DNA of 64,000 nt from Bacillus gaemokensis (GTDB lineage: Bacteria > Bacillota > Bacilli > Bacillales > Bacillaceae_G). The translations under genes were made by a program, and so were the position numbers. How positions within the stretch are numbered: position 1 is the stretch's first letter; each line of letters begins with the position of its first letter. The notes under the pieces are model-generated. The model was given only the letters and a program-made list of their open reading frames with translations. It did no database searches and had not been told where the DNA came from. Below are positions 1 to 11,916 of this stretch, in pieces. The stretch spans positions 1-64,000 of the forward strand of contig NZ_LTAQ01000012.1 in assembly GCF_001590835.1 (NCBI RefSeq). The letters run 5' to 3'.

Positions 1-134
1 CAATAAAGTTAGTTTGTCTAGCATCATAAAAATAAAAATTGACGTTTCACGTTGTTTGTTTCGTTTAGTTTTCAAAGTTCAACATCGCGTTTCAGCGACT
101 TTTATAATTTAACATAATATATTGTTTTCGTCAA
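1..134 (-). promoter_or_regulatory. rRNA operon promoter and 16S leader (16S gene outside window)
   Basis: Read on the minus strand, a TTGACG -35 (129-134) and a TAAATT -10-like hexamer (106-111) are 17 bases apart. They are followed by a leader running to the window edge that resembles Bacillus 16S leader sequence. A 16S gene downstream of gyrA, read away from the origin, is the normal Bacillus arrangement. The mature 16S start is not present, so this is a promoter/leader call only. Confidence 0.6.
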
Positions 135-218
135 CAAGTTTTTTTGATAACTTGTATCTCTCATTTGCTGACTTCGCCTATTATATAAGCTTTCTCCTTT
201 CAATGCAAGTATTATTCC

Positions 219-254
219 AAAAAAAATAAGAGAAGGGAAATCCCTACTCTTATT
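219..254 (-). terminator. gyrA rho-independent terminator
   Basis: On the minus strand, AATAAGAG and CTCTTATT arms enclose an inner AGGGA/TCCCT pairing and are followed by a run of eight T residues. The hairpin begins at the gyrA stop codon. Confidence 0.8.
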
Positions 255-2721
255 CTTCTGAAGATTCTTCGCTAACTTCCTCTTCTTCTTCATCTCTTTG
301 AGCTTTCGCTACCGTTGCTACTTCTTGCTCAGTTTCCAAACGAATTAATCGAACACCTTGCGTGTTACGTCCCATTTGAGATATTTGGTCAACTGGCATA
401 CGGATAATAATACCCGCAGCTGTTATTAACATAATATCTTCTTCACCCGTTACAGATTTAACAGCTACTAACTTACCGTTCTTATCTGTAATATTGCATG
501 TTTTTAGACCTTTACCGCCGCGACTCTGCAAACGATATTCATCAACTGGTGTACGTTTTCCGTAACCATTTTTCGTTACAATTAGAACATTCATATTCTC
601 TTCAACAATTTCCATGCCTACAACTTGATCTTCATCACCTAATGTAATAGCTTTTACACCTGCGGCATTACGTCCCATAGAACGTACATCTTGTTCGTTG
701 AAGCGGATTAACATACCGTTACTTGTTCCAACGATAATATCCTTGTCACCAGATGTTAAGCGTACAGAAATCACTTCATCCTCTTCACGAAGGGAAATTG
801 CAATCAAACCATTCGTACGGATATTCGCAAATGAGGAAAGAGGTGTCCTCTTAGAAATTCCGTATTTTGTTGTAAAGAATAAGTATTGATCATCACCGAA
901 TTCACGAATCGGAATAATAGCGTTGATCCACTCACCTTTTTCCACTTCTAACAGGTTAATAATTGGTATACCTTTCGCTGTACGACTATATTCTGGAATT
1001 TCATATCCTTTCGTACGGTATACTTTCCCTTTGTTTGTGAAGAATAAAATATGATCATGAGTGGATGTTGTCAATAAATGCTCCACAAAGTCATCATCAT
1101 TTGTCCCCATTCCTTGTACACCACGTCCCCCGCGATTCTGCGTTTTGTACGTAGACGCTGGTAGTCGTTTAATATAACCGTTATGGGTAAGTGTAATGGC
1201 AATGTTTTGCTCAGGAATTAAATCTTCATCCTCAATCGATTCCATACCACCAATTGTAATCTCTGTTCTTCTTTTATCATTAAAGCGTTCTTTTACATCC
1301 GTTAATTCTTCACGAATAATTTCAAGAACTTTTTCTTCGTCCGCTAAAATTGCTTGTAATTCAGCAATTAACTTCATTAAGTCTTGATATTCTTGTTCGA
1401 TTTTTTCACGTTCTAATCCTGTTAAGCGTTGCAGACGCATGTCTAAAATTGCTTGTGCCTGCTTTTCACTTAGACCGAAACGTTCCATCAATCCTTGTTT
1501 CGCAATATCCGCAGTTTTTGAACTACGAATTAACGTAATAACTTCATCAAGATGATCTAATGCAATTCGTAATCCTTCTAAAATATGAGCGCGCGCCTCC
1601 GCTTTCTCTAACTCATAAGCAGTACGTCTACGAATAACTACCTTTTGATGTTCTAAATAATGATATAAATTTTGTTTTAAGTTTAATACTTGTGGCTCTC
1701 CATTCACAAGCGACAACATATTAATACCGAAGCTTGTTTGAAGTGCTGTATGTTTATATAAATTATTTAATAGTACATTTGCATTTGCATCACGGCGTAC
1801 TTCCATGACAATGCGCATACCATTTCGATCTGATTCATCACGTAAATCTGTAATACCTTCAATTTTCTTATCGCGAACTAATTCCGCAATTTTTTCAATC
1901 AATCGAGCTTTGTTAACTTGATAAGGCAGCTCTGTTACAATAATTGCTTGCTTTCCGTTTGTCTTTTCTTCAATCTCAACCTTAGCACGAAGTATAATAG
2001 AACCGCGCCCTGTTTCGTAGGCTCTTCGAATTCCACTTCTACCTAAGATTAGACCTGATGTTGGGAAATCTGGTCCTGGAATAAATTCCATTAATTCTGC
2101 AATAGTAATGTCAGGATTATGACTTAATGCTAATACACCATCAATTACTTCACCAAGTTGATGAGGCGGAATGTTTGTCGCCATACCAACCGCGATACCT
2201 GTTGTACCATTCACTAACAAGTTAGGAAAGCGTGCAGGTAATACAATTGGCTCTCTTTCAGAACCATCGTAGTTATCTTGATAGTCAATTGTATTCTTTG
2301 TAATGTCACGTATTAATTCCATCGAAATTTTAGACATTCTTGCCTCTGTATAACGCATCGCTGCCGCTGAATCTCCATCAACAGAACCGAAGTTACCGTG
2401 TCCATCAACAAGCATATAACGTTGACTAAAATCTTGTGCCATACGTACCATTGTTTCGTAAACGGCTGAATCACCATGTGGGTGATACTTACCAATTACT
2501 TCACCGACAATACGAGCTGACTTCTTATATGCTTTATCAGCAGTAATCCCTAAATCATTCATTGCGTATAAAACCCTGCGATGTACTGGCTTTAATCCAT
2601 CACGAACATCTGGTAGTGCACGAGATACGATAACACTCATTGCGTAATCTAAAAATGAGGTACGCATTTCATGACTAATATTAATTTCTCGAATTCGTGC
2701 TTGTTGTTGATTATCTGACAT
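250..2721 (-). CDS. gyrA: DNA gyrase subunit A
   Basis: GyrA cuts and reseals DNA in the A2B2 gyrase that introduces negative supercoils. The 823-residue protein has the breakage-reunion domain (about 1-490) and the C-terminal beta-pinwheel domain. The catalytic tyrosine is Tyr123 in MRYTEARM. The quinolone-resistance region reads HGDSAVYE with Ser85 and Glu89, the susceptible wild-type residues. A GyrA-box variant (QSRGGKG, about 732-738) is present, and the tail is acidic. ATG at 2721 is chosen over the TTG one codon upstream because an AGGAGG ribosome site lies seven bases before it. It follows gyrB by 88 bases, as in other Bacillus. Confidence 0.98.
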   Translation of the reverse strand: MSDNQQQARIREINISHEMRTSFLDYAMSVIVSRALPDVRDGLKPVHRRVLYAMNDLGITADKAYKKSARIVGEVIGKYHPHGDSAVYETMVRMAQDFSQRYMLVDGHGNFGSVDGDSAAAMRYTEARMSKISMELIRDITKNTIDYQDNYDGSEREPIVLPARFPNLLVNGTTGIAVGMATNIPPHQLGEVIDGVLALSHNPDITIAELMEFIPGPDFPTSGLILGRSGIRRAYETGRGSIILRAKVEIEEKTNGKQAIIVTELPYQVNKARLIEKIAELVRDKKIEGITDLRDESDRNGMRIVMEVRRDANANVLLNNLYKHTALQTSFGINMLSLVNGEPQVLNLKQNLYHYLEHQKVVIRRRTAYELEKAEARAHILEGLRIALDHLDEVITLIRSSKTADIAKQGLMERFGLSEKQAQAILDMRLQRLTGLEREKIEQEYQDLMKLIAELQAILADEEKVLEIIREELTDVKERFNDKRRTEITIGGMESIEDEDLIPEQNIAITLTHNGYIKRLPASTYKTQNRGGRGVQGMGTNDDDFVEHLLTTSTHDHILFFTNKGKVYRTKGYEIPEYSRTAKGIPIINLLEVEKGEWINAIIPIREFGDDQYLFFTTKYGISKRTPLSSFANIRTNGLIAISLREEDEVISVRLTSGDKDIIVGTSNGMLIRFNEQDVRSMGRNAAGVKAITLGDEDQVVGMEIVEENMNVLIVTKNGYGKRTPVDEYRLQSRGGKGLKTCNITDKNGKLVAVKSVTGEEDIMLITAAGIIIRMPVDQISQMGRNTQGVRLIRLETEQEVATVAKAQRDEEEEEVSEESSEE

Positions 2722-2809
2722 CAACGAGCACCTCCTCTTACATTTCCGTTACACATACATTGATTTATACGTAGAAGACAGGAATGCTTAGATTCCTGTC
2801 ATTACTTAC

Positions 2810-4747
<1,938 letters not shown>

Positions 4748-4770
4748 CTACTTTTCCATTTAAACAGAAG

Positions 4771-5898
4771 TTAATTCCTGTCTATTTCACAATCTACCGT
4801 GCCGTTCGTTACATGAATTGTTTTCGCTTGCTTTAATGTTTCGTGCTCAATTCCGTCGACACTCGTCGTTGTCACAAACGTTTGCACTTTTCCTTGAATT
4901 GTATTTAACAGATGTGATTGACGATAATCATCTAATTCTGACAGCACATCATCTAATAAGAGAATTGGATATTCCTTAACTTCTGAATAAATCAATTCAA
5001 TCTCAGCTAATTTTAGGGAAAGTGCGGTTGTTCGTTGCTGTCCTTGCGAACCAAAGACCTGAACATTCTTGTTATTAACGAAGAATTGTAAATCATCACG
5101 ATGAGGACCAATTAAAGTCGTACCACGGAAAATTTCACGTTGTTTCACAGTTTGAAAACTTTCATAGTATACTTCTTTTATTTTCGACAAGTCCATTGAT
5201 TCTGATACATCTACACTTGGTTTATAGACGATTTCTAATTCCTCTAATCCTCTACTAATACCACGATGAATAGGAGCTGCCCATTCTTGTAGCAACTGCA
5301 AAAACTCAAAACGTTTTCGCAAAATTTTCGTACCGTGTTCAATAAGTTGAAGTGTAAACACATCCAACATTGTTTCCTCATTTTTACTATTCCCTTGCAT
5401 TTTCTTAAGCAAGTGGTTTCGCTGCGTGAGCACTTTTTGATACTGACTTAATTCATACAAATAGACAGGAGCTATTTGTCCAAGTTCCATATCTAAAAAG
5501 CGTCTTCGTACTTGAGGGCTTCCTTTTACAAGATTTAAATCTTCTGGGGCAAACATAACAACATTCATTTCACCAATGTATTGACTCAACTTTTGTTGTT
5601 CAAGTTGATTCAATTTTGCCTTTTTCCCTTTTTTAGAAATATTTAATTCTAAAGACAAGGAACTATTTCTCTTTTGTAATCTACCTTTTATTTTACCATA
5701 CTCCTCATCCCACCGGATAAGTTCACGATCATTCGAAGTTCGATGAGATTTGGCCATCGCTAATACATAAATAGCTTCCATCAAATTCGTTTTCCCTTGT
5801 GCGTTTTCACCAATAATGACGTTAACTTTATCCTCAAAGGAAAGATCTAGATGTTCATAATTGCGATAGTTTTTTAATTGTATTTCTGTAATAAACAA
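4771..5898 (-). CDS. recF: DNA replication and repair protein RecF
   Basis: RecF is an SMC-like ABC ATPase that binds single-strand gaps with RecO and RecR and loads RecA. The 375-residue protein has the Walker A motif GENAQGKT (30-37), an ABC signature around GSQGQQRT and a Walker B segment [12 protein letters not shown] near the C-terminus. Length and motifs are standard. It lies between yaaA and gyrB in the dnaA-side operon, 12 bases after yaaA. Confidence 0.97.
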   Translation of the reverse strand: MFITEIQLKNYRNYEHLDLSFEDKVNVIIGENAQGKTNLMEAIYVLAMAKSHRTSNDRELIRWDEEYGKIKGRLQKRNSSLSLELNISKKGKKAKLNQLEQQKLSQYIGEMNVVMFAPEDLNLVKGSPQVRRRFLDMELGQIAPVYLYELSQYQKVLTQRNHLLKKMQGNSKNEETMLDVFTLQLIEHGTKILRKRFEFLQLLQEWAAPIHRGISRGLEELEIVYKPSVDVSESMDLSKIKEVYYESFQTVKQREIFRGTTLIGPHRDDLQFFVNNKNVQVFGSQGQQRTTALSLKLAEIELIYSEVKEYPILLLDDVLSELDDYRQSHLLNTIQGKVQTFVTTTSVDGIEHETLKQAKTIHVTNGTVDCEIDRN

Positions 5899-5910
5899 AG
5901 GGCTCCCCCT

Positions 5911-6123
5911 TTATGATTGAACTTGAAATGTTCCGTTTCCCGGAATTTCAACAATATCATTTGCATATAACTTTCGGCCTCTTCTATTTTCAGGCTCTTG
6001 ATTCACGTACACTTCATACTCTTGCAAGAACCATTTCACAGCGCCACCTGTATCAATTACATCAGCTAACTTTAAAAATTGTCCTAGTGTAATGTACTCT
6101 GTTGAAATCTTAATACGTTTCAT
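5911..6123 (-). CDS. yaaA: S4-domain RNA-binding protein YaaA (RlbA)
   Basis: This 70-residue protein is essentially one S4 RNA-binding domain (FLKLADVIDTGGAVKWFL, then VNQEPENRRGRKLY). Homologues next to recF are linked to ribosome maturation in B. subtilis; that role is taken from the family. The ATG at 6123 is preferred because the upstream in-frame GTG (6135) lies inside the ribosome-binding sequence. The gene is short but is invariably found between dnaN and recF in Bacillus. Confidence 0.9.
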   Translation of the reverse strand: MKRIKISTEYITLGQFLKLADVIDTGGAVKWFLQEYEVYVNQEPENRRGRKLYANDIVEIPGNGTFQVQS

Positions 6124-6207
6124 AAAATCGCTCACTTTCTGAAAGTGTTCATTCTTTCATTGTACTAAATAAACTAACATTAGGAAAGTAATACCCTTAA
6201 AAGTACA

Positions 6208-6351
6208 TGTTCAAAAAGGAGGATAAAGATAGCCGAGCAGTTCGAGGCGCGGAAGCCAGGAGAGTGCGGAGTGTAGATGGAACTACATGAGTACCGGACT
6301 GGCGACGTAACGAAGAAATGCGACAGCTATTTTTCCCAGACTTTTTGAACA
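6208..6351. repeat. bcr-type repeat element of the B. cereus group (bcr1-like)
   Basis: A 144-bp block in the yaaA-dnaN gap is bounded by inverted ends, TGTTCAAAAAG (6208-6218) and CTTTTTGAACA (6341-6351). Inside the ends, ATAGC (6229-6233) and GCTAT (6326-6330) also pair. The interior is GC-richer than its surroundings and holds no convincing reading frame. Near-matching ACCCTTAAAA and TCCCCTAAAA flank it and could be target duplications. It resembles, from memory, the non-coding bcr repeats of this group; the exact family is not certain. Confidence 0.55.
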
Positions 6352-6360
6352 TCCCCTAAA

Positions 6361-6400
6361 ATCAAATAAGGGTCACTAGCACATTTAAACTAGCAACCCC
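6361..6400 (-). terminator. dnaN terminator-like hairpin
   Basis: On the minus strand a 10-bp stem (6390-6399 with 6370-6379, including two G-T pairs) encloses a 10-base loop and is followed by a T-rich stretch. It lies just after the dnaN stop codon and before the bcr-like repeat. Confidence 0.6.
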
Positions 6401-6409
6401 GACTCTTAC

Positions 6410-7555
6410 TTAGTAAGTACGAACTGGTAAAATTAATTGGATGATGGAATTATCATTTACTGTACGAATTAAGAATGGTCTCATTGCACCAGTAAAGCTA
6501 ATTTTAATTTCTGTACTGTCTAATGCTTTTAATGCATCCATCATATATTTTGCACTAAAGGAAATTTTTAATTCTTCCCCTTCTATCTTTTCACATTGAA
6601 CTTCTTCTACTACCTTTCCAATTTCAGGTGAATTTGAAGAAAGCTCTAACATTTGTTGTTCTAACGTTGATAATTTCACAACGTTATTTCGTCCATCTCT
6701 TGCTAATAAGGAAGCACGATCAATTGCTTGTAAAAATTCTTTTGTATTCACAAATATATCAGTTTTACTTTCTGCTGGAATTAAACGTGTTGTATCTGGG
6801 TAATTACCTTCTAATAATCTAGAGAAGAATAATAAATGCTTAGTTCGGAATAATACTTGATACTCCGTAATAACGATATCCACCATTTCTTCAGATTCAT
6901 CTAAAATTTTACTTAATTCATTTAAGCTTTTACCAGGAATAACAACATTCGCTTGAAATTCATCAGAAATTGTATGTCCTTCAATCTTTGCTTTACGAAG
7001 TGCTAGCCTGTGACTATCTGTTGCAATACAAGTCAACTCACTGTTATATACTTTCCAGTTTACACCTGTCAAGATTGGACGAGTTTCAGAAGTTGAAACA
7101 GCAAATACTGTTTGACGAATCATATGTTTTAGTAAATCTGTTGGAATTTTAAACACATGATGTTCTTCAATTTGTGGTAATAAAGGATACTCTGCAGAAT
7201 CTAAGCCATTTAAATTAAACTCTGATTTCCCAGATTTTATTTTTGTCATAAAATGATTTTCTACAGAAATCTCTACTGTATCTTTTGGTATTTTTTTTAC
7301 GATCTCACTAAAATATTTTGCTTGTAAAACAATACTTCCTGATTGTGCAATTTCCACGATCTCTTTTCCGTCTTCTTCAACTGGAATAAAAGATTCAATT
7401 GAAATATCAGCGTCACTTCCTGTTAAAGTAACACCTTCTTCAGTAGCTACAACTTTAATCCCTGTAAGAATGGGAATTGTTGTACGAGAGGAAATAGCCT
7501 TCATTACATCTTGTACACTTCTTACAAGGTAGTCTTTTTGGATTGTAAAACGCAT
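6410..7555 (-). CDS. dnaN: DNA polymerase III beta subunit (sliding clamp)
   Basis: DnaN forms the ring that tethers DNA polymerase III to the template and recruits repair and regulatory proteins. The 381-residue protein has the three-fold repeated clamp architecture, starts MRFTIQKDYL and ends with LILPVRTY, matching the family's C-terminal MPMR-like region. The ATG follows GGAGG by eight bases. It is 178 bases downstream of dnaA, with the oriC unwinding region in the gap. Confidence 0.98.
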   Translation of the reverse strand: MRFTIQKDYLVRSVQDVMKAISSRTTIPILTGIKVVATEEGVTLTGSDADISIESFIPVEEDGKEIVEIAQSGSIVLQAKYFSEIVKKIPKDTVEISVENHFMTKIKSGKSEFNLNGLDSAEYPLLPQIEEHHVFKIPTDLLKHMIRQTVFAVSTSETRPILTGVNWKVYNSELTCIATDSHRLALRKAKIEGHTISDEFQANVVIPGKSLNELSKILDESEEMVDIVITEYQVLFRTKHLLFFSRLLEGNYPDTTRLIPAESKTDIFVNTKEFLQAIDRASLLARDGRNNVVKLSTLEQQMLELSSNSPEIGKVVEEVQCEKIEGEELKISFSAKYMMDALKALDSTEIKISFTGAMRPFLIRTVNDNSIIQLILPVRTY

Positions 7556-7600
7556 AACGAAAACCTCCGGTAAGTATAAAATTTTATTTATTTAATAAAG

Positions 7601-7722
7601 ATAAAAAATAGTAGTAATAGTAATAGGGCTTGTGGATATGTGGATAACCCTCTTAAAAGGATGTAAAAACAGTCTATCTACATGTGGATAGACTGTGTGT
7701 AAAACAAGAGAAGTTATTCACA
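7601..7722. other. oriC right half: DnaA-trio repeats and DnaA boxes (dnaA-dnaN gap)
   Basis: On the plus strand an A/T-rich segment is followed by six consecutive triplets TAG TAG TAA TAG TAA TAG (7609-7626), a short GGGC, then overlapping DnaA boxes TGTGGATAT (7631-7639) and TGTGGATAA (7639-7647). More boxes follow at 7683-7691 (TGTGGATAG) and 7714-7722 (TTATTCACA). This is the arrangement of the B. subtilis unwinding element, where DnaA loads onto one strand through trio repeats next to a GC patch and strong boxes. The unwinding role is inferred from that match. Confidence 0.85.
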
Positions 7723-7733
7723 CTATTCAGCTA

Positions 7734-9074
7734 CTACTTTAAAATATCATTAATTTCTTCAACCTGTTTTTGCAATTGCGTATCCGTTTTTAATAGTTTT
7801 GAAATCTTTTCATGTGCATGAATGACTGTTGTATGATCACGTCCACCAAATTCCTCGCCAATCTTAGGTAAAGAAGAATCGGTTAGTTCACGTGATAAAT
7901 ACATTGCAATTTGGCGAGGGAACGCAACAGATTTTGTGCGTTTTTTTGCTTTAAAATCCTCTAGTTTAATTTGATAAACATCTCCAACAGCCTTTTGAAT
8001 ATCATAAATAGAAATAATTTTCGGCTTAGAATTGGGAATAATGTCTTTAAGTGCCTCGGCAGCTAAATCTGCATTAATATCTTTATTAATTAAAGATGAA
8101 TAAGCAACAACTCGAATAAGTGCACCTTCTAATTCCCGGATGTTTGAATCGATTTGATTTGCAATATAGAGCATAACCTCATTTGGGATATCAAGGCCTT
8201 CAGCTTTCGCTTTTTTGCGTAAAATTGCAATTCTTGTTTCTAAATCCGGTGGTGTAATATCTGTAATAAGACCCCATTCAAAACGTGAACGAAGGCGGTC
8301 CTCTAAAGTTGGGATTTCTTTCGGTGGTCGATCACTTGAAATTACAATTTGTTTGCTTTCTTCATGTAATGCATTAAATGTATGGAAGAACTCTTCTTGT
8401 GTTTGTTCTTTTCCAGCAAGGAATTGAATATCATCTATCAATAAGACATCTACATTACGGTATTTATTACGAAAATCGACGGCCTTATTGTCACGAATTG
8501 AATTAATAAATTCGTTCGTAAACTTTTCTGATGATAAATAAACAACTTTTGCATTTGGATTATGCTCGATTACATAATGACCAATGGCGTGCATTAAGTG
8601 TGTTTTTCCAAGTCCAACGCCCCCGTAAATAAACAGTGGATTATATGCTTTTGCCGGTGCTTCAGCAACCGCTAAGGAAGCTGCGTGTGCAAAACGATTA
8701 CCAGAGCCGATGACAAATGTATCAAATGTATATTTAGGATTTAACATGCTCTGTGGTAAGTGATTAGATTCATCATTTGTTTTTTTCTTTTTAGCAGGAG
8801 GATAGTCAATCTCCTCTTCAGCTTGACTTTGAGGAATAATAAAGCGAATTTCTAGCTTTGCTCCTGTTAAATCGTAAAGTGTTTCTGAAATTAGCTCTGA
8901 ATAATGAGATTCTAACCAATCACGGGCAAATTCATTTGGAGCCGTAATAGTTAATATATCTTTCTTCAAAGCGTGTGCTTTTGTTGATTTCAACCAGGTT
9001 TCATAACTTGGTTTACTGACCTTTTTTTCTAGTTCTTTCAAGGCACTATTCCATAAATCAGAGATATTTTCCAA
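7734..9074 (-). CDS. dnaA: Chromosomal replication initiator DnaA
   Basis: DnaA binds DnaA boxes and opens the origin. The 446-residue protein has domain I (about 1-85), a variable linker containing a lysine run ([10 protein letters not shown], about 94-103), the AAA+ domain with Walker A GGVGLGKT (151-158) and Walker [10 protein letters not shown], and the DNA-binding domain IV with [15 protein letters not shown]. The start is TTG at 9074, giving MENISDLWN, preceded by AAAGGAGG; no ATG lies in a suitable place. The next in-frame start upstream would add about 19 atypical residues. Confidence 0.97.
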   Translation of the reverse strand: MENISDLWNSALKELEKKVSKPSYETWLKSTKAHALKKDILTITAPNEFARDWLESHYSELISETLYDLTGAKLEIRFIIPQSQAEEEIDYPPAKKKKTNDESNHLPQSMLNPKYTFDTFVIGSGNRFAHAASLAVAEAPAKAYNPLFIYGGVGLGKTHLMHAIGHYVIEHNPNAKVVYLSSEKFTNEFINSIRDNKAVDFRNKYRNVDVLLIDDIQFLAGKEQTQEEFFHTFNALHEESKQIVISSDRPPKEIPTLEDRLRSRFEWGLITDITPPDLETRIAILRKKAKAEGLDIPNEVMLYIANQIDSNIRELEGALIRVVAYSSLINKDINADLAAEALKDIIPNSKPKIISIYDIQKAVGDVYQIKLEDFKAKKRTKSVAFPRQIAMYLSRELTDSSLPKIGEEFGGRDHTTVIHAHEKISKLLKTDTQLQKQVEEINDILK

Positions 9075-9561
9075 AGGTGTCCCTCCTTTACAAATATGGT
9101 AAAAGAATAAGGTTGTGCAACGATTGTACAACCTTTAAAAAAATAAATGTATATTTATACGAAACGTATTTTAAAACCTAAAAACGTCGTTTGTATACGA
9201 AATAGGGTTTTCGACAAAAAAAGCCAATGTGGACAACTGTTTACCCACATGTGATTATAACTGTCCACATGTTATGCACAAATTGTGGATAAAATACATA
9301 TGTGGAAAACTTGTTCAAGGTGAAAACACAACTATAATATCAAAAAAAAGTAGCTATAGCAATGAATTTCAGAAAGTTATCCACAAAATCAATACCTTGT
9401 GGAATAAACTTGTCCACAATACGATATACTGTGTAAAAGTGAAAAAAATTTTTGTGGATATAAAAAACCGAAAAAAACATTATCCACAGGAAAATAAAAC
9501 ATCTGTGAAAAAAATTGTGAATAGGTTCAAAATGAATATTTGATGAAAATTTGGAGAACCA
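9075..9561. other. oriC left half: DnaA-box cluster upstream of dnaA
   Basis: The dnaA-rpmH gap has no supportable gene. Four perfect or near-perfect DnaA boxes were located: 9284-9292, 9377-9385 and 9480-9488 match TTATCCACA or its complement, and 9453-9461 has one mismatch. Weaker copies lie at 9229-9237, 9241-9249, 9272-9280, 9301-9309, 9398-9406 and 9410-9418. In Bacillus, boxes here form the second half of a bipartite origin. A Spo0A-type box lies at 9210-9218. A reading frame across 9229-9543 is considered spurious. Confidence 0.9.
9210..9218 (-). promoter_or_regulatory. Candidate Spo0A box at oriC
   Basis: TTCGACAAA on the plus strand is the exact complement of the Spo0A box TTTGTCGAA, 10 bases from the first DnaA box. 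Spo0A boxes overlapping the origin are known in B. subtilis, where they restrain initiation at sporulation. The site here is a sequence match only. Confidence 0.5.
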
Positions 9562-9591
9562 TTGACATTTTCCTAGTTGATTAACTATAAT
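9562..9591 (+). promoter_or_regulatory. Sigma-A promoter of rpmH
   Basis: A perfect -35 TTGACA (9562-9567) and a perfect -10 TATAAT (9586-9591) are separated by 18 bases. They lie 46 bases before the rpmH start codon. Confidence 0.85.
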
Positions 9592-9637
9592 TTATAAGAC
9601 TGTCTTTAACAGATATTCCTCAGGGAGGTGTCATATA

Positions 9638-9772
9638 ATGAAAAGAACTTACCAACCAAATAAACGTAAGCGCAGCAAAGTACATGGTTTCCGCAGCCGT
9701 ATGAGCACAGCGAACGGACGTAAAGTGCTAGCAGCTCGTCGTCGTAAAGGAAGAAAAGTATTATCTGCGTAG
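9638..9772 (+). CDS. rpmH: Ribosomal protein L34
   Basis: This 44-residue, highly basic protein is a component of the 50S subunit. Its start [12 protein letters not shown] and end [11 protein letters not shown] are diagnostic. A GGGAGG ribosome site precedes the ATG. It is the first gene to the right of oriC, as in most bacteria, and is followed directly by a strong terminator, so rnpA expression would depend on read-through or its own promoter. Confidence 0.97.
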   Translation: MKRTYQPNKRKRSKVHGFRSRMSTANGRKVLAARRRKGRKVLSA

Positions 9773-9801
9773 ACCACTGATCGTTCAGTGGTCTTTTTTT
9801 C
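9772..9801 (+). terminator. rpmH terminator
   Basis: Nine-base arms GACCACTGA and TCAGTGGTC with a four-base loop are followed by a run of T residues. The hairpin overlaps the last base of the rpmH stop codon. Confidence 0.9.
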
Positions 9802-9848
9802 TAGTAATAATGAATTTCCGCTGATGAAATACAGGAGTGTCAATTGAT

Positions 9849-10196
9849 ATGAAGAAAAAAAATCGTATAAAAAAGAATGATGAATTTCAGGCTGTTTTTC
9901 AAAATGGAAAATCGAATGCAAATCGTCAGTTTGTTGTTTACCAGCTTGAAAAGGCAAAACAACCATACTTTCGAATCGGTCTTTCTGTTAGCAAAAAAAT
10001 AGGAAATGCAGTAGTACGTAATCGAATTAAGCGTATGATTCGCCAATCGATTATAGAATTAAAAGATGAGATAGATTCTGGAAAAGATTTTGTTATAATA
10101 GCAAGGAAGCCTTGTGCAGATATGACATACGAACAATTGAAGAAAAGCTTAATTCATGCCTTCAAGCGCTCTGGTATTAAAATAACAAACAAGTAG
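9849..10196 (+). CDS. rnpA: Ribonuclease P protein component
   Basis: RnpA is the protein partner of the RNase P ribozyme that trims tRNA 5' ends. The 115-residue basic protein has the signature [10 protein letters not shown] (58-67) and a central [18 protein letters not shown] segment. ATG at 9849 is preferred over an in-frame GTG at 9837, because GGAGTG lies nine bases before the ATG and overlaps the GTG. The gene order rpmH-rnpA-spoIIIJ is conserved. Confidence 0.96.
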   Translation: MKKKNRIKKNDEFQAVFQNGKSNANRQFVVYQLEKAKQPYFRIGLSVSKKIGNAVVRNRIKRMIRQSIIELKDEIDSGKDFVIIARKPCADMTYEQLKKSLIHAFKRSGIKITNK

Positions 10197-10254
10197 CGTA
10201 GGAAAAGGAAAATGAATTACACTATATACATACCGAAACAAGGAGGAGCAGGCT

Positions 10255-11022
10255 GTGAAAAAGAAGATAGGCTTACTAGCCATGGTTATTGCTTTAATGG
10301 CGATTACTGCAGGCTGTAATGAAGTGAATCAGCCGATTACGCCGAAAAGTACAGGTATTTGGAATGAATATTTCGTATACCCACTTTCTATGCTAATCAC
10401 GTATTTTGCAAACTTATTTGGTAGTAATTATGGTTTAGCAATTGTTGTCACAACTCTTATCATTCGTTTTGCATTGTTACCATTAATGATTAAGCAGACG
10501 AAGAGTACGAAGGCAATGCAAGCGTTACAACCAGAAATGGCGAAGCTGAAAGAGAAATATAGTTCTAAAGATCAAGCGACGCAGCAAAAGCTGCAACAAG
10601 AAATGATGCAGTTGTATAGAACACACGGTGTAAATCCATTAGCAGGTTGTTTACCAATATTTGTTCAAATGCCGATTTTATTCGCATTTTACCATGCGAT
10701 TATGAGAACGGAAGAGATTAGTAAACATACATTCTTATGGTTTGATTTAGGACAGGCAGATCCGTACTATATCCTTCCAGTTGTTGCGGCAATTACAACA
10801 TTTATTCAGCAAAAGGTTGCTATGGCAGGAACTGTAGGACAAAATCCGCAAATGGCAATGATGCTATGGCTTATGCCAATTATGATTTTAATCTTTGCAA
10901 TTAACTTCCCGGCAGCATTATCTTTATATTGGGTAGTTGGTAACATCTTTGGTATCGCTCAAATGTATATGATCAAAGGGCCGGAAATTAAGGCTAGTAA
11001 GGCAGGAGGATCAAGCAAGTGA
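10255..11022 (+). CDS. spoIIIJ: Membrane protein insertase SpoIIIJ (YidC/Oxa1 family)
   Basis: This 255-residue lipoprotein-type insertase places proteins in the membrane and, in the sporulating cell, supports SigG activation with the SpoIIIA-SpoIIQ channel. A signal peptide with a lipobox (ITAGC, Cys21) is followed by five membrane segments and the cytoplasmic hairpin. The conserved arginine of the hydrophilic groove is Arg71 ([11 protein letters not shown]). The start is GTG after AGGAGG. It overlaps jag by four bases. Confidence 0.95.
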   Translation: MKKKIGLLAMVIALMAITAGCNEVNQPITPKSTGIWNEYFVYPLSMLITYFANLFGSNYGLAIVVTTLIIRFALLPLMIKQTKSTKAMQALQPEMAKLKEKYSSKDQATQQKLQQEMMQLYRTHGVNPLAGCLPIFVQMPILFAFYHAIMRTEEISKHTFLWFDLGQADPYYILPVVAAITTFIQQKVAMAGTVGQNPQMAMMLWLMPIMILIFAINFPAALSLYWVVGNIFGIAQMYMIKGPEIKASKAGGSSK

Positions 11023-11636
11023 GTATAATTACTGCTAAAGGACAAACAGTCGAGCTGGCAGTACAAGATGCTTTAAGACAATTAAATGTTTCAAAAGATC
11101 AAGTTGATGTGAATATTATCGACGAGGGCAAGAGAGGATTCTTAGGTTTATTTGGGAATCGTCCTGCCACCGTAGAAATTGTATTGAAGAAGGATCCAAT
11201 CCATGAAGCTGAACAATATCTACAAAATGTTGTTCAAAGTATGGGGATGGATGTAATGATTACGAAGGTTGTAAAAGGTCGAGAAGTTGAATTTACGATT
11301 TCTGGTAAAAATGTTGGTGTTTTAATTGGGAAAAGAGGTCATACATTAAATTCTTTACAATATTTAACAAAACTGGTTGCGAATCGTAGTACAAAACAGT
11401 ACATCGGTATAACAATTGATGCCGAAAATTATCGTAGTAAGAGAAAAGATACGTTAGAATCGCTCTCTTATCGATTAGCAAAACAGGTAGTTTCTACCAA
11501 AAAGAATGTTGTATTAGAGCCAATGCCTTCTTTTGAACGGAAAATTATTCACCAAGCATTATCCAATCATCCAAATATAGTTACAACTTCTGAAGGTAAA
11601 GAACCGCATCGACATGTTGTAATATCTTCCAAATAA
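11019..11636 (+). CDS. jag: RNA-binding protein Jag (KhpB)
   Basis: The 205-residue protein has the three expected parts: an N-terminal Jag domain (about 1-50), a KH domain with GKRG loop (104-107) and a C-terminal R3H domain (Arg174, His178 in ERKIIH). Homologues bind RNA with KhpA and influence cell elongation and division. It starts with GTG and overlaps spoIIIJ, so the two are translationally coupled. Confidence 0.95.
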   Translation: MSIITAKGQTVELAVQDALRQLNVSKDQVDVNIIDEGKRGFLGLFGNRPATVEIVLKKDPIHEAEQYLQNVVQSMGMDVMITKVVKGREVEFTISGKNVGVLIGKRGHTLNSLQYLTKLVANRSTKQYIGITIDAENYRSKRKDTLESLSYRLAKQVVSTKKNVVLEPMPSFERKIIHQALSNHPNIVTTSEGKEPHRHVVISSK

Positions 11637-11667
11637 CCGGTAGCTCATTTGAGCTCCGGTTTTTTTA
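11636..11667 (+). terminator. spoIIIJ-jag operon terminator
   Basis: ACCGG-AGCTC pairs with GAGCT-CCGGT across a short ATTT loop, followed by seven T residues. Confidence 0.85.
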
Positions 11668-11735
11668 TGCGTATATCTTAATCGGTGAATGATAATTTTT
11701 TTAACAATCAAGGCTATATTGTAGGGGAAGTAGGT

Positions 11736-11791
11736 TGTGGATAACTAAAAATCACTAAACTTATCCACTGTGAATAAGTTTAGTGATTTTT
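11736..11791. other. DnaA-box satellite and 18-bp-arm palindrome between jag and mnmE
   Basis: A perfect DnaA box TGTGGATAA (11736-11744) is followed by an exact inverted repeat with 18-base arms (11747-11764 and 11774-11791) around a nine-base loop. Further box-like sequences TTATCCACT (11761-11769) and TGTGAATAA (11769-11777) lie in and across the loop. The hairpin could also terminate transcription in either direction because both arms end in A/T runs. From memory, the region between jag and mnmE (thdF) is one of the non-origin DnaA-box clusters in B. subtilis. Confidence 0.65.
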
Positions 11792-11916
11792 ACATGAGGA
11801 CATAATAAAATGAGTTATTATTCTTTTGTAGATAGGTTCATTATGGTATCCTAATAGTTTAGTGAAGAAAAAATCATGTTGAAATAGAGAGAAATAAGCA
11901 AGTGAGGTGAAAGGAC

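Noticed and set aside
37-60. GTTTCACGTTGTTTG near the left end as parS
   Set aside because: Only one half-site is present.
5930-5950. TTTCCCGGAATTT in yaaA as a Noc site
   Set aside because: The palindrome is not symmetric and does not fit the 14-base consensus.
9229-9543. Open frame of 104 codons across the left oriC region
   Set aside because: It is made of DnaA boxes and A-rich sequence, has no ribosome site and no family features.
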